A stretch of DNA of 64,000 bases from Limisoma sp963601185 (GCA_963601185.1 CAVCEE010000011.1:16254-80253), one strand, 5' to 3'; shown: positions 1-9,682, numbered from the stretch's first letter. Translations and numbers: made by a program. The notes: generated from the sequence alone by a model not told the origin.

Positions 1-2183
1 AAGCCGATGTGGATTTCGGCGCAGACAACCGCTCACTCGTCTATGCCAGCGAGCGCAACGGCCGCTGGGGCATCTACACAGCCAAAATCAAGCGTAGCGA
101 CGACCAGAATTTCCCTAACGCAACACTCATCGACGAGCAGCCGCTGATTGCCGACACGCTCGCCGACCGCCAGGTCCCCAAATTCTCGCCCGACGGCAAG
201 GAGGTGGCGTTTATTGAGGACGAATGCCGACTGATGGTAATTAACGTAACCACCAAGGCCGTGCGCCAAGTGACCGACGGCTCGTTGTGGTACAGAGGCG
301 GCTTCAACTACTCGTGGTCGCCCGACGGCAAATGGTTTGCACTTGAGATTATCGGCAACGGCCACGACCCGTATTCCGACGTGGCGATAGTGAAGGCTGA
401 CGGCAGCGCTGCCCCGGTCAACATCACTGGCAGCGGCTATTTCAGCCAACAACCGCGATGGGTGCTCGACGGCAACGCCGTGCTCTTCATCACCGACCGC
501 TACGGTATGCGCAACCACGCTTCGTGGGGATCGCTCTGCGACGTGATGCTCGTGTTTATGAACAAGGACGCCTATGACAAGTACCGCCTCAACAAGGAGG
601 ACTACGCCTTGCTGAAGGACCTCGAAAAGGAGCAGAAGAAGAATGCCGAAAAGGCTGAAGCAGCAAAGAAGAACGACAAGAAAAAGAAAAGCGACAAAAA
701 AGACGAGAAAAAGAACGACAAGAAGAACATCAACGTCGAACTTGACGGACTTCAGGACCGCATCGTGCGCGTAACGCCCAACTCGTCGGAAATCTCCGAT
801 GCCATCATCGACGGCGACGGCGACAACCTCTACTATCTCTCGTCGTTTGAGGAGGGCTACGACCTGTGGAAACTCGACCTGCGCAAGAAGAGTACCCAAT
901 GCCTTAAGAAACTCGACACATCTGCCGCCATGCTCGACATTCAGAAGGACGGCAAGTGCATCTATGTGCTCGGCAGCCGCACAATGCAGAAAATCACCAC
1001 AGCATCCGACAAGTTTGAAAAAATCAACTACACGGCTGTGATGAAGATGGACCTTGCGAAAGAGCGTGAATATATGTTCGACCACGTTTGCCGCCAGGAG
1101 GCACGCCATTTCTACAACACCGATATGCACGGTGTGGATTGGCCGATGATGACCGCCGCCTACCGCAAGTTCCTGCCTCACATCAACAACAATGCCGACT
1201 TTGCCGAACTCCTCAGCGAGATGCTCGGCGAACTCAACGTGTCGCACACCGGCGGCCGCTACCGCCCGGCAGCGAAAGGCGATGCCACTGCCAACCTCGG
1301 TCTCTTCTACGACCTCACCTACGAGGGTAAGGGTATGAAGGTGGACGAAGTGCTCGCCGGCGGTCCGTTTGACAGAGCGACATCGAAGGTGAAGAAAGGC
1401 ACAATCATCGAGAAAATCAACGGCGAGGAAATAGGCGAAAACACCGACTTCTATTCGCTTCTCAACGGACTTTCAGGCGAGAAGATTCTCGTGTCGCTCT
1501 ACGACGGCGGCACACGTTGGGACGAAGTGGTGAAACCGATTTCATCAAGCGACTACTACCTGCTGCTCTACAAGCGATGGGTTAAGCAGCGCGCCGAGGA
1601 TGTGGACCGCTGGTCGAACGGCCGTCTCGGCTACGTTCATCTTGAGTCGATGGACGACAACAGTTACCGCACCGTCTATTCTGACGTACTCGGCAAGTAC
1701 TACAAGAAAGACGGCATCGTAATCGACACCCGCTTCAACGGTGGCGGCCGTCTGCATGAGGACATCGAAATCTTGTTCAGCGGCGAGAAATACCTCACAC
1801 AGGTGTACCGCGGACGCGAGGCGTGCGACATGCCAAGCCGCCGATGGAACAAGCCATCGATTATGGTGCAAGGCGAAGCCAACTACTCCAACGCTCACGG
1901 CACACCTTGGGTATACAAGCACATGCACCTCGGCAAACTTGTCGGCGCACCAGTGCCTGGCACAATGACGAGCGTGTCGTGGGAACGTCTGCAAGACTCA
2001 TCGCTCATCTTCGGCACACCGATAATCGGCTACCGCACCGCCGAGGGCAACTATCTTGAGAACTCGCAACTTGAGCCCGACATCTATGTGCTCAACACTC
2101 CGGAAGACGCAGTGAAGGGCTACGACGCACAGTTGAAAGCCGCCGTCGACGAACTCCTGAAGGAAATCGACGCCAAAAAGTAA
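1..2183 (+). CDS. Tricorn-like S41 peptidase, 5' end outside window
   Basis: This is the C-terminal part of a tricorn-type protease. The frame is open to the left edge, so the true start lies outside; about 726 residues are visible and full-length family members have roughly 1,080. From N to C there are WD40/PD40-type beta-propeller repeats (SPDGKEVAFIED, SPDGKWFALEI), a very lysine-rich linker (about 626-730), a PDZ domain (about 1290-1510) and an S41 core (about 1620-2050). The motif NYSNAHGTPW carries the probable nucleophile Ser (codon near 1887). By family knowledge these enzymes degrade oligopeptides, usually in the periplasm in Bacteroidota, but the signal peptide cannot be seen here. 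A strong hairpin follows the stop. Confidence 0.85.
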   Translation, partial: ADVDFGADNRSLVYASERNGRWGIYTAKIKRSDDQNFPNATLIDEQPLIADTLADRQVPKFSPDGKEVAFIEDECRLMVINVTTKAVRQVTDGSLWYRGGFNYSWSPDGKWFALEIIGNGHDPYSDVAIVKADGSAAPVNITGSGYFSQQPRWVLDGNAVLFITDRYGMRNHASWGSLCDVMLVFMNKDAYDKYRLNKEDYALLKDLEKEQKKNAEKAEAAKKNDKKKKSDKKDEKKNDKKNINVELDGLQDRIVRVTPNSSEISDAIIDGDGDNLYYLSSFEEGYDLWKLDLRKKSTQCLKKLDTSAAMLDIQKDGKCIYVLGSRTMQKITTASDKFEKINYTAVMKMDLAKEREYMFDHVCRQEARHFYNTDMHGVDWPMMTAAYRKFLPHINNNADFAELLSEMLGELNVSHTGGRYRPAAKGDATANLGLFYDLTYEGKGMKVDEVLAGGPFDRATSKVKKGTIIEKINGEEIGENTDFYSLLNGLSGEKILVSLYDGGTRWDEVVKPISSSDYYLLLYKRWVKQRAEDVDRWSNGRLGYVHLESMDDNSYRTVYSDVLGKYYKKDGIVIDTRFNGGGRLHEDIEILFSGEKYLTQVYRGREACDMPSRRWNKPSIMVQGEANYSNAHGTPWVYKHMHLGKLVGAPVPGTMTSVSWERLQDSSLIFGTPIIGYRTAEGNYLENSQLEPDIYVLNTPEDAVKGYDAQLKAAVDELLKEIDAKK

Positions 2184-2203
2184 TACTTGATTACTCCAAC
2201 AGC

Positions 2204-2244
2204 CATAAGGGGAAGCGATGCCTACCGCATTGCTTCCCCTTATG
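2204..2244 (+). terminator. Hairpin terminator after the tricorn-like gene
   Basis: A 13-bp perfect inverted repeat (CATAAGGGGAAGC and its complement) extends inward by 5 more pairs, one of them G-U, to a 5-nt loop. It begins about 20 nt after the stop codon. There is no clear U-tract, so it is called from the stem alone. Confidence 0.75.
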
Positions 2245-2288
2245 CTATTAATAATGCACACGTTACGTTGAAAAAACTTCGCAAATTG

Positions 2289-2319
2289 TTTGTCGGTTGA
2301 AAAATTAGTCGTAAATTTG
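2289..2319 (+). promoter_or_regulatory. Bacteroidota-type promoter of the L31 gene
   Basis: TTTG (2289-2292) and TAAATTTG (2312-2319) match the -33 and TAnnTTTG -7 boxes with 19 nt between them. Transcription should start near 2325, giving a leader of about 60 nt before the L31 start codon. Confidence 0.65.
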
Positions 2320-2386
2320 CACGCCATTACAGAAGTCGCCTTTTACCAGCGGCGCGTAACTTTGTAATAATTAAAAAGATATAGAA

Positions 2387-2641
2387 ATGAAAAAAGACAT
2401 TCATCCATCCAACTACCGCGAAGTTGTTTTCAAAGATATGTCGAACGGCGAAACATTCATCACTCGCTCGACAGTCGCTGCAAAGGAAACTATCGACATC
2501 GACGGCGTTACTTATCCGCTTGTAAAACTCGAAATCACAAGTTCTTCTCACCCATTCTTCACTGGCAAGCAGAAGTTGGTCGACACAGCAGGTCGCGTGG
2601 ACAAGTTCATGAGCCGCTACGGAAACCGTCTCAAGAAATAA
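2387..2641 (+). CDS. rpmE2: 50S ribosomal protein L31 type B
   Basis: This 84-residue protein matches the type B (zinc-free) L31 family: it begins MKKDIHPSNYREVVFKD, contains the SSSHPFFTGKQK segment and ends FMSRYGNRLKK. It has no CxxC zinc pair, which distinguishes it from type A L31. It is a component of the large ribosomal subunit. The gene stands alone between its own promoter and a strong terminator. Length and sequence are both usual for the family. Confidence 0.95.
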   Translation: MKKDIHPSNYREVVFKDMSNGETFITRSTVAAKETIDIDGVTYPLVKLEITSSSHPFFTGKQKLVDTAGRVDKFMSRYGNRLKK

Positions 2642-2675
2642 GGTTCGGAAGAACACATTTTATATCCTCAAAACA

Positions 2676-2722
2676 AAACACAATGCAGGAAGTCCGACAC
2701 AAGGATTTCCTGCATTGTGTTT
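2676..2722 (+). terminator. Terminator after the L31 gene
   Basis: Arms of 16 nt (AAACACAATGCAGGAA and its exact complement) extend by 4 further pairs to a 7-nt loop. The structure ends in TTT and lies 34 nt after the L31 stop. About 135 nt with no recognisable gene follow before the next start. Confidence 0.85.
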
Positions 2723-2803
2723 CCATACCCCTCCGCCGCACCGCTCCCTGCTACACAACATACGATTTAAAGTGGTTGATGCACTGATGATGTTGGCTGG
2801 CTT

Positions 2804-2836
2804 GTTGCTGGGTTTCGGATTTAAGTAGTAACTTTG
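2804..2836 (+). promoter_or_regulatory. Predicted promoter of the DUF4105 gene
   Basis: TAACTTTG (2829-2836) matches the TAnnTTTG -7 box, and a GTTG (2804-2807) lies 21 nt upstream as a weak -33 box. The predicted start of transcription near 2842 argues for the ATG at 2858 over the longer reading that would begin at 2834, inside the promoter. Confidence 0.55.
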
Positions 2837-2857
2837 CGGCGAATTGAACGACAAAGG

Positions 2858-4036
2858 ATGAAAAAATTTCTTTTTACACTGACGGCTTTCTGCCTCATCG
2901 CACTAACAGCATCCGCTGAAGCGATGAAAGTGAGCCTCCTCACATGCTTCCCCGGGCAGGAGGTGTTTGAACTCTACGGACACACCGCCATCCGCATCAC
3001 TGCCGACAACGGCATGGACCGGGTGTACAACTTCGGACTGTTTTCCTTCAACCAGCCGCATTTCATCTACCGGTTTGTCAAGGGCGAGACCGACTACCGC
3101 GTGGGCGGATACCCCACGGAATATTTCGCACCCGAATATACCGAGCGCGGTTCGAAGGTGGTGGAACAACGACTCAATCTCACCGACGACCAAGCCACTT
3201 GGCTCTTTCAAGAACTTGAGCGGCTGTGCCTACCCGAAAACTGCGAATACCGCTATAACTATGTGCGCAACAACTGCGCCACACGGCCGCGCGACCTCAT
3301 CGAGCAAGCCGTAGGCGGACTGAAATACCCCACGCCCGAAACTCCCGACGCAACCTACCGTGATTTGATGCGTAGTTACAGCAAGAACTACCCGTGGTAT
3401 CAGTTCGGCATCGACCTCGCCCTCGGCTCAGGCATCGACCAGCCACTCACCACACGCGAACAGATGTTTGCCCCCATCATCCTTATGCACGAGATGGCCA
3501 GCGCAACGCAGACCGACGCACAGGGACGGACTGCGAAAATCGTCGCCGCCACGTCAAACCTCGTGGAGGGGAGCGAATCTCCCATCCTACCGCCCACGCC
3601 GCTGCTACTGTCGCCGCTGTTTGTGTGCTGGTTCGCACTGGCACTGATTGTCGCCGTCACACTGCACGACATCAAGCGGATGACCACCACACGCTGGGTC
3701 GACACACTGTGGTTCATCGTCACCGGACTGCTCGGCTGTCTGCTGTTTTTCCTCATCTTCGTGTCGCAGCACGAAGCCACGTCGCCCAACTGGCTGGGAT
3801 TCTGGCTCAATCCGTTCTGCCTGTTTGCAGCCGTTGTCGTGTGGATAAAATCGGCAAAAAAGTGGTTATATTCATATCATTTTCTTAACTTTGCGCTTGT
3901 TTTGATACTGATGGCAGGCTGGTGGGCAATTCCACAAAGCGCCAATGCGGCATTCTTTCCGCTAATGCTTTGCAGCATAGTCCGTTCCGCCTCATATATC
4001 ATCATCTACCGAAGATGCGTAAAAAGAAGCAAGTAA
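2858..4036 (+). CDS. DUF4105 / Lnb N-terminal periplasmic domain membrane protein
   Basis: A 392-residue envelope protein. It begins with a signal peptide (MKKFLFTLTAFCLIALTAS), followed by a DUF4105 domain with the ELYGHTAIRI motif and the conserved YNYVRNNCATRPRD segment (Cys/His papain-like arrangement in this family). The C-terminal third holds about five membrane segments, near residues 247, 281, 315, 340 and 367. The domain is expected on the periplasmic side of the inner membrane. The substrate is unknown; the Lnb name comes from a lacto-N-biosidase context and does not transfer reliably. The start at 2858 is chosen because the longer frame runs into the promoter and lacks a signal peptide at its N-terminus. 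The end overlaps the next gene by 22 nt, suggesting coupling. Confidence 0.85.
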   Translation: MKKFLFTLTAFCLIALTASAEAMKVSLLTCFPGQEVFELYGHTAIRITADNGMDRVYNFGLFSFNQPHFIYRFVKGETDYRVGGYPTEYFAPEYTERGSKVVEQRLNLTDDQATWLFQELERLCLPENCEYRYNYVRNNCATRPRDLIEQAVGGLKYPTPETPDATYRDLMRSYSKNYPWYQFGIDLALGSGIDQPLTTREQMFAPIILMHEMASATQTDAQGRTAKIVAATSNLVEGSESPILPPTPLLLSPLFVCWFALALIVAVTLHDIKRMTTTRWVDTLWFIVTGLLGCLLFFLIFVSQHEATSPNWLGFWLNPFCLFAAVVVWIKSAKKWLYSYHFLNFALVLILMAGWWAIPQSANAAFFPLMLCSIVRSASYIIIYRRCVKRSK

Positions 4037-5604
4037 ATAGGCTTATATCGTCGATGATATTTTCGCTCGTAGCGATGTCTGCGTTGTCGCAGGTGTCGGG
4101 CGGGCGACCTACTCTCATTGTGGGCATATCCATCGACCAACTGCGCAATGACTATCTCGACTTGCTCCAATCGCAATTCGGCAACGGCGGCTTCAAGCGG
4201 CTGATGCAGGACGGAGCAAAACTGGAGACCGTGGTCTTCGATATGGCACGCCTCGACAAGGCGACCTCGACCGCCGTGATCTACACCGGTACCTACCCAA
4301 ACATCAACGGCATCACCGGGGTAAAGACCTATAGCGAAGAGTCGCGCCGCATCACCCCTTCGCTCAACGACCCGAAATACATCGGCAATGCCACCGACGA
4401 GACATTGTCGCCGATGGCGATAAAAGTGAGCACGCTCAGCGACGAGGTGAGGATGGACAACAACGGCATAGGCGACGTCTACGCCATTGCCCCCGACGCG
4501 CAGCAAGCCATCATTATGGCAGGACACGCAGCCAACGGAGCGTTCTGGATTAGCGACAAGACCGGCAAGTGGGCATCGTCGACATTCTACAAAGACTACC
4601 CCACCACCATCTCTGCGCGCAATATGCGCCAGCCGCTGAAAGCACGGCTCGACACTCTCACTTGGCGTCCGCAACTCGACGTAAACAAATATCCCGACAT
4701 TCCACTCCACCGCACATTCTACCCTTTCAAGTACACCTTCAAGGGCAGCGACGGCATTGAGCGGTTTAAAAATTCGGCACTCGTCAACGAGGAAGTGACC
4801 TCGGTGGCAATCAGTTGCATCAATGACATGGCACTCGGCAAACGGGCGACCATCGATATGATAAACATTGCCTACTCGGCAGCCCCCTACGCCTATGCCT
4901 CCGACAACGACAGCCGCATAGAGTTGCAGGACAAATACATCCGTCTCGACCACGAACTTGAGCGACTTTTCGCCGCCATAGAGAAGAACGTGGGCAAGAA
5001 CGTGTGCATCTTCGTCACCCCTACAGGCTATTTCGACGACCTCTACGCCACCGACCCGAGGTTCAACATCCCGACCGGCGAATTCTCGTCGAAGAAAGCC
5101 GTCTCGCTGCTCAATATGTACCTTATGGCACTCTACGGCAACGGCAGTTGGGTGAACGCATATTTCGACGAGAAAGTCTATCTCAACGAGAAACTTGCAA
5201 AAGAGAAAAACATATCGGTTGAAGAGTTGCGCAAAGTGTCGGGCGACTTCCTGCGCCGCATGGCTGGCGTGGACGAAGCCTACACCTTCGACGAAATCCT
5301 CAACAACCCTTCCGGCGAAACGCTCCAACGCCTCCACCGGTCAATCACATCGCAGGAAACGGCAGACGTGTTCTTGCAGATTGCCCCGGGATGGAAGGTG
5401 CGCGATGACTACAACAACGGCAACGTAAAGCAAGTGAACGTCAATGCCGTGAGCGCCCCGGCATTTGTCATCGCCCCGGGAGTGAAAGCGCAGAAAATCA
5501 CCTCTCCCATCGACGCCGCCCTTTTGGCGCCGACGGTGGCAAGCATCATGAGAATACGGTCGCCCAACGGCACACGCATGATGCCATTGTCGCTTAAGGA
5601 CTAA
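4015..5604 (+). CDS. Alkaline-phosphatase-superfamily protein, catalytic residues apparently lost
   Basis: A 529-residue secreted or periplasmic protein. After MRKKKQVNRL comes a hydrophobic signal segment, then the superfamily opening TLIVGISIDQLRNDYLDLL, which retains the first metal-binding Asp. The Thr-nucleophile block reads DKATSTAVIYTGTYPN where active relatives have TxPxH before YTGTYP, so Lys replaces Thr and the His is absent. The late block reads FVTPTGYFDD where active members have a DHG metal motif, and the D-x-x-GH block before the ELQDKY segment is also changed. I infer a non-catalytic pseudo-phosphatase. The ATG at 4015 is preferred to the upstream start at 3922, which would extend well inside the DUF4105 gene. 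It is followed 80 nt later by secA. Confidence 0.7.
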   Translation: MRKKKQVNRLISSMIFSLVAMSALSQVSGGRPTLIVGISIDQLRNDYLDLLQSQFGNGGFKRLMQDGAKLETVVFDMARLDKATSTAVIYTGTYPNINGITGVKTYSEESRRITPSLNDPKYIGNATDETLSPMAIKVSTLSDEVRMDNNGIGDVYAIAPDAQQAIIMAGHAANGAFWISDKTGKWASSTFYKDYPTTISARNMRQPLKARLDTLTWRPQLDVNKYPDIPLHRTFYPFKYTFKGSDGIERFKNSALVNEEVTSVAISCINDMALGKRATIDMINIAYSAAPYAYASDNDSRIELQDKYIRLDHELERLFAAIEKNVGKNVCIFVTPTGYFDDLYATDPRFNIPTGEFSSKKAVSLLNMYLMALYGNGSWVNAYFDEKVYLNEKLAKEKNISVEELRKVSGDFLRRMAGVDEAYTFDEILNNPSGETLQRLHRSITSQETADVFLQIAPGWKVRDDYNNGNVKQVNVNAVSAPAFVIAPGVKAQKITSPIDAALLAPTVASIMRIRSPNGTRMMPLSLKD

Positions 5605-5684
5605 GCGGCGGCACAGCCTATGCCCTCACCAATTCTCGCAGGGCAAATTCACAAGATTACAAACAAAAAAAACAAAACATAATT

Positions 5685-8600
5685 ATGGGATTCAATGATT
5701 TCCTAAAAAAAGTATTTGGCAACAAGTCACAGCGCGACTTGCGCGAAATACAGCCAATTGTGGCGAAAATCAACGAGATTTACCCCACGTTGGAATCGCT
5801 GAGCAATGATGCTCTCCGCGACCGCATCACCGAAATCCGTGCCGCGCTCAAAGAAAGCGTTGCCGCCAAGCGACAAGAGATTGCCGACATCAAGAAAGAG
5901 ATTGAGACAATCGAATACGAAAACCGCGAGCCGTACTGGGAAAAGATCGACAACATCGAGAAGGACATCCTCGAAGTGCTCGAAAAAGAACTCAACGGCT
6001 ATCTGCCTGAAGTGTTTGCCATCGTGCGCGAAACGGCACGCCGCTTCGCCGGCAACGAAACCATTGAGGTAACTGCCACCGACTTCGACCGCGAACTTGC
6101 AGCCGAAGGCAAGGACTTCCTCACAATCGAGGGCGACAAGGCACTCTACCGCAACCACTGGATTGCCGGCGGCAACGAAGTCGTGTGGGATATGGTTCAC
6201 TACGACGTGCAGCTCATCGGCGGTATCGTGCTTCACCAAGGCAAAATCTCAGAGATGGCAACCGGTGAAGGAAAGACCCTCGTGGCAACCCTCCCGGTGT
6301 TCCTCAACGCATTGACCGGCAACGGCGTGCACATGGTCACCGTCAACGACTATCTTGCCAAGCGTGACTCCGAGTGGATGGGACCGCTCTACATGTTCCA
6401 CGGTCTGTCGGTAGACTGCATCGACAAGCACGAGCCAAACTCACCGGCACGCCGTAAGGCATACAACGCCGACATCACCTTCGGTACAAACAACGAATTC
6501 GGTTTCGACTACCTGCGCGACAATATGGCAACATCGCCGGAAGACCTCGTGCAGCGTCCACACAACTTTGCCATTGTCGATGAGGTCGACTCAGTGCTTA
6601 TCGACGATGCCCGCACACCGCTCATCATCTCAGGCCCAATTCCAAAGGGCGAAGACCAAATGTTCGAGCAGTTCAAGCCGAACGTAGAGGCAGTGGTTGC
6701 CGCACAGCGCAAACTCGTGACATCGCTTCTCACCGATGCCAAGAAGATGATTGCATCCGACGACAAGGACACCCGCAAGGAAGGCGCACTCCTTCTGTTC
6801 CGCGCCTACAAGGGTTTGCCTAAATACAGTCCGCTCATCAAGTACCTCAGCCAGGACGGCATCAAGCCATTGCTCCTCGAAACCGAGGCTTACTATATGC
6901 AGGACAACAACAAGCAGATGCCGATCGTAACCGATCCTCTGTATTTCGTCATCGACGAGAAGAACCGCAGCATCGAGTTGACCGACAAGGGTATCGACGT
7001 GCTCACAGGCAAGACCGACGACCCTACATTCTTCATCCTGCCAGACATCACAACCCAACTCGCTGAACTCGAGAACGAGCAAATCTCAGCCGAAGAGAAA
7101 GCCGAGAAGAAGGCTGCCTACGCACAGAACTACGCCATCAAGGCAGAGCGCGTGCACACGGTGAACCAGTTGCTCAAAGCCTACACCCTCTTCGACCGTG
7201 ACATCGAATATGTGATTGACGACAACAAGATTAAGATTGTTGACGAGCAGACAGGCCGTATCATGGAAGGTCGCCGCTACAGCGACGGACTCCACCAGGC
7301 CATCGAGGCCAAGGAAGGCGTGAAGGTCGAGGCAGCCACCCAGACATTCGCCACCATCACATTGCAGAACTACTTCCGCATGTACCACAAGTTGGCAGGT
7401 ATGACCGGTACGGCAGAGACCGAGGCTGGCGAGTTCTGGGACATCTACAAACTCGACGTAGTGACCATCCCAACCAACCGTCCGGTGGCACGCATCGATA
7501 TGAACGACCGCGTCTACAAGACAAAGAAAGAAAAATACAACGCCGTAATCGACGAAATCCAGAAGATGGTTGAAGCCGGCCGTCCGGTGCTTGTCGGCAC
7601 CACCTCGGTGGAAATCTCCGAGTTGCTCAGCCGCATGCTCCAATTGCGCCGCATCCCTCACAATGTGCTCAACGCCAAGTTGCACCAGAAAGAGGCTGAA
7701 ATCGTGGCTCACGCCGGACAGAAAGCCGTGGTGACCATCGCCACCAACATGGCAGGTCGTGGTACCGACATCAAACTTGCGCCGGAAGTGAAAGCCGCTG
7801 GAGGTTTGGCAATCATCGGTACGGAGCGTCACGAATCACGCCGCGTAGACCGCCAGTTGCGTGGTCGTGCCGGCCGTCAGGGTGACCCAGGTTCGTCAGT
7901 GTTCTTCGTGTCGTTTGAAGACACCGTGATGCGTCTGTTTGCCACCGACCGCGTAGTCAAGATGCTCGACCATCTCGGACTCAAGGAAGGCGAGCCAATC
8001 GAGGCTAAGATGGTGACCAACGCCATCGAGAACGCCCAGAAACGCGTTGAGGAAAACAACTTCGGCATCCGCAAGCGTCTGCTCGAATACGACGACGTGA
8101 TGAATGCGCAGCGCAAGGTGATTTACACACGCCGCCACCACGCACTTATGGGCGAACGCATCGGCATTGACATTATGAATATGCTCTTCGAGACCGTTGG
8201 CAACATCGTTAAGCGCTACGGCGCTCAGGACGAATACGAAGACCTCCGCATGGATGTGCTCACCACATTCGGCTTTGAGCCACCGTTCACTGAGGAAGAG
8301 TACAAGAAAATCGGCGCAGACAAGCAAGTTGACTCAATCTACAAACTTGCCATCAGCACATTCAACCAGCGCACCGAGAAAATGACCGAAACCGCAATGC
8401 CGGTAATCACCGACATCGTTGAGAACCGTGGCGGCAAGGGACTCGTGCGCGTACCTATCGCCGACGGCAAACGCATCTTCGGCATCACCGTCGACCTTGA
8501 AGAGTCGTACAACGAAGGCTGCAAAAACATTGCCAAGGCATGGCAGAAAGCCATCCTGTTGATGAGCATCGACGAGGCTTGGAAAGAGCATCTCCGTGAA

Positions 8601-9110
8601 CTTGACCAGTTGCGCCAGTCAGTGCAGAACGCAAGTTACGAGCAGAAAGACCCTCTGGTAATCTACAAGATAGAATCGTTCAAGATGTTTGACGCAATGC
8701 TCGACAACATGAACGCCAAGGCAGTTGCCACCCTTATGCGCGGCCACATCCCGATGCAGGCACAAAGCCAGCCGCCACGCGAAGAGCCGGCACCACAGCA
8801 AGCCGAAGAGCGTCGCGAAGACCATAGCCCACGCATTCCGGCACCACGCTACAGCAACACTTCGGTGTCGCCGTCAATGCCTACAGCAGAACCTGTTGCA
8901 GCGCCAGAACCACGCGAAGACTACCGCAAGTACACGGCACACAAGGAAGACTATCCGGGACAGGACGAGCAGCGTCAAGCAGCGCGCGCTCCGCAAGGTC
9001 CACGCCACACCGCCCCTGTGAAAGCCGACCCGAAGGTAGGCCGCAATGACCCATGCCCTTGCGGCAGCGGCAAGAAATACAAGAACTGCCACGGCAAAGG
9101 ACTTGTTTAG
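5685..9110 (+). CDS. secA: Preprotein translocase ATPase SecA
   Basis: This 1,141-residue protein is the motor that pushes unfolded preproteins through SecYEG. The DEAD motor is clear: Walker A in ATGEGKTLVA near residue 192, Walker B DEVDSVLID near residue 298, and NMAGRGTDIKLAP with the RQLRGRAGRQGDPG block in the second motor domain. The preprotein cross-linking and scaffold regions follow. A low-complexity, Pro/Glu-rich linker (about residues 1020-1110) leads to a SEC-C zinc motif, NDPCPCGSGKKYKNCHG, at the very end. The protein is longer than E. coli SecA (901 residues), as is usual in Bacteroidota. A canonical hairpin terminator follows. Confidence 0.98.
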   Translation: MGFNDFLKKVFGNKSQRDLREIQPIVAKINEIYPTLESLSNDALRDRITEIRAALKESVAAKRQEIADIKKEIETIEYENREPYWEKIDNIEKDILEVLEKELNGYLPEVFAIVRETARRFAGNETIEVTATDFDRELAAEGKDFLTIEGDKALYRNHWIAGGNEVVWDMVHYDVQLIGGIVLHQGKISEMATGEGKTLVATLPVFLNALTGNGVHMVTVNDYLAKRDSEWMGPLYMFHGLSVDCIDKHEPNSPARRKAYNADITFGTNNEFGFDYLRDNMATSPEDLVQRPHNFAIVDEVDSVLIDDARTPLIISGPIPKGEDQMFEQFKPNVEAVVAAQRKLVTSLLTDAKKMIASDDKDTRKEGALLLFRAYKGLPKYSPLIKYLSQDGIKPLLLETEAYYMQDNNKQMPIVTDPLYFVIDEKNRSIELTDKGIDVLTGKTDDPTFFILPDITTQLAELENEQISAEEKAEKKAAYAQNYAIKAERVHTVNQLLKAYTLFDRDIEYVIDDNKIKIVDEQTGRIMEGRRYSDGLHQAIEAKEGVKVEAATQTFATITLQNYFRMYHKLAGMTGTAETEAGEFWDIYKLDVVTIPTNRPVARIDMNDRVYKTKKEKYNAVIDEIQKMVEAGRPVLVGTTSVEISELLSRMLQLRRIPHNVLNAKLHQKEAEIVAHAGQKAVVTIATNMAGRGTDIKLAPEVKAAGGLAIIGTERHESRRVDRQLRGRAGRQGDPGSSVFFVSFEDTVMRLFATDRVVKMLDHLGLKEGEPIEAKMVTNAIENAQKRVEENNFGIRKRLLEYDDVMNAQRKVIYTRRHHALMGERIGIDIMNMLFETVGNIVKRYGAQDEYEDLRMDVLTTFGFEPPFTEEEYKKIGADKQVDSIYKLAISTFNQRTEKMTETAMPVITDIVENRGGKGLVRVPIADGKRIFGITVDLEESYNEGCKNIAKAWQKAILLMSIDEAWKEHLRELDQLRQSVQNASYEQKDPLVIYKIESFKMFDAMLDNMNAKAVATLMRGHIPMQAQSQPPREEPAPQQAEERREDHSPRIPAPRYSNTSVSPSMPTAEPVAAPEPREDYRKYTAHKEDYPGQDEQRQAARAPQGPRHTAPVKADPKVGRNDPCPCGSGKKYKNCHGKGLV

Positions 9111-9131
9111 CAGTCACTCCACAACAAAAAA

Positions 9132-9166
9132 CACCCGCAAACCACACGGTCTGCGGGTGCTTTTTT
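9132..9166 (+). terminator. Rho-independent terminator after secA
   Basis: CACCCGCA pairs with TGCGGGTG, with an ACC/GGT extension across one mismatch, and is followed by six T residues. It sits about 20 nt after the secA stop. Confidence 0.9.
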
Positions 9167-9183
9167 GTTGTATGGTCATTTGG

Positions 9184-9682
9184 TCAAAACGCAATTCTTT
9201 GCTTAGGGCTTCTAAAAAGTCCACCAGCGATGCCATAGCCGCCATCAATGTTGCTGTAGATTTGCACTGACTCTGTTTGCTCGTCCAAACTCATCTGAGC
9301 ATAGACCTCATAGAGCATTACTGATTTTAGATAATGATACAAATCCTCCGAAATGGTCTGCAATTCCACTTCCACAATACGCTTACCTACATCACCCTGG
9401 CGCAGACGAGTCGTTACTACACTCTCTTATTCCTCGGCATTGGCAGCCTCTCCGCCGAACACGTTGCTAAAATTTTGTACCATCCATGACGCGGTTTCAT
9501 CAATCTTACATCCTTGAATATCGGATCTGCTGATATGATCTGGCGTATAGTCTTGGTTAGTTTCAGAATATTAGTACGACAAACGCATTGAATCCGCCCG
9601 ACTCTCTGTTGTAGGCGGAATAAATTTTTCACAAGCATTCGCCGCAATAAGCGGCAGAATTAAGATCCATTGCTTTTTCATT
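9184..9682 (-). pseudogene. Degenerate DUF4249-type lipoprotein gene
   Basis: On the minus strand a lipoprotein start MKKQWILILPLIAANACEKF (lipobox ANAC) begins at 9682. The same frame is broken by TAA codons near 9571 and 9424 and ends at 9184. The C-terminal piece reads ISEDLYHYLKSVM then QIYSNIDGGYGIAGG, which resembles the conserved end of DUF4249 outer-membrane-associated lipoproteins. The whole reading is only about 165 codons, against roughly 260-300 for the family, so an internal deletion is likely as well as the two in-frame stops. The retained lipobox and C-terminal signature suggest recent decay. There is no TonB-receptor partner beside it, which intact members often have. Confidence 0.7.
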
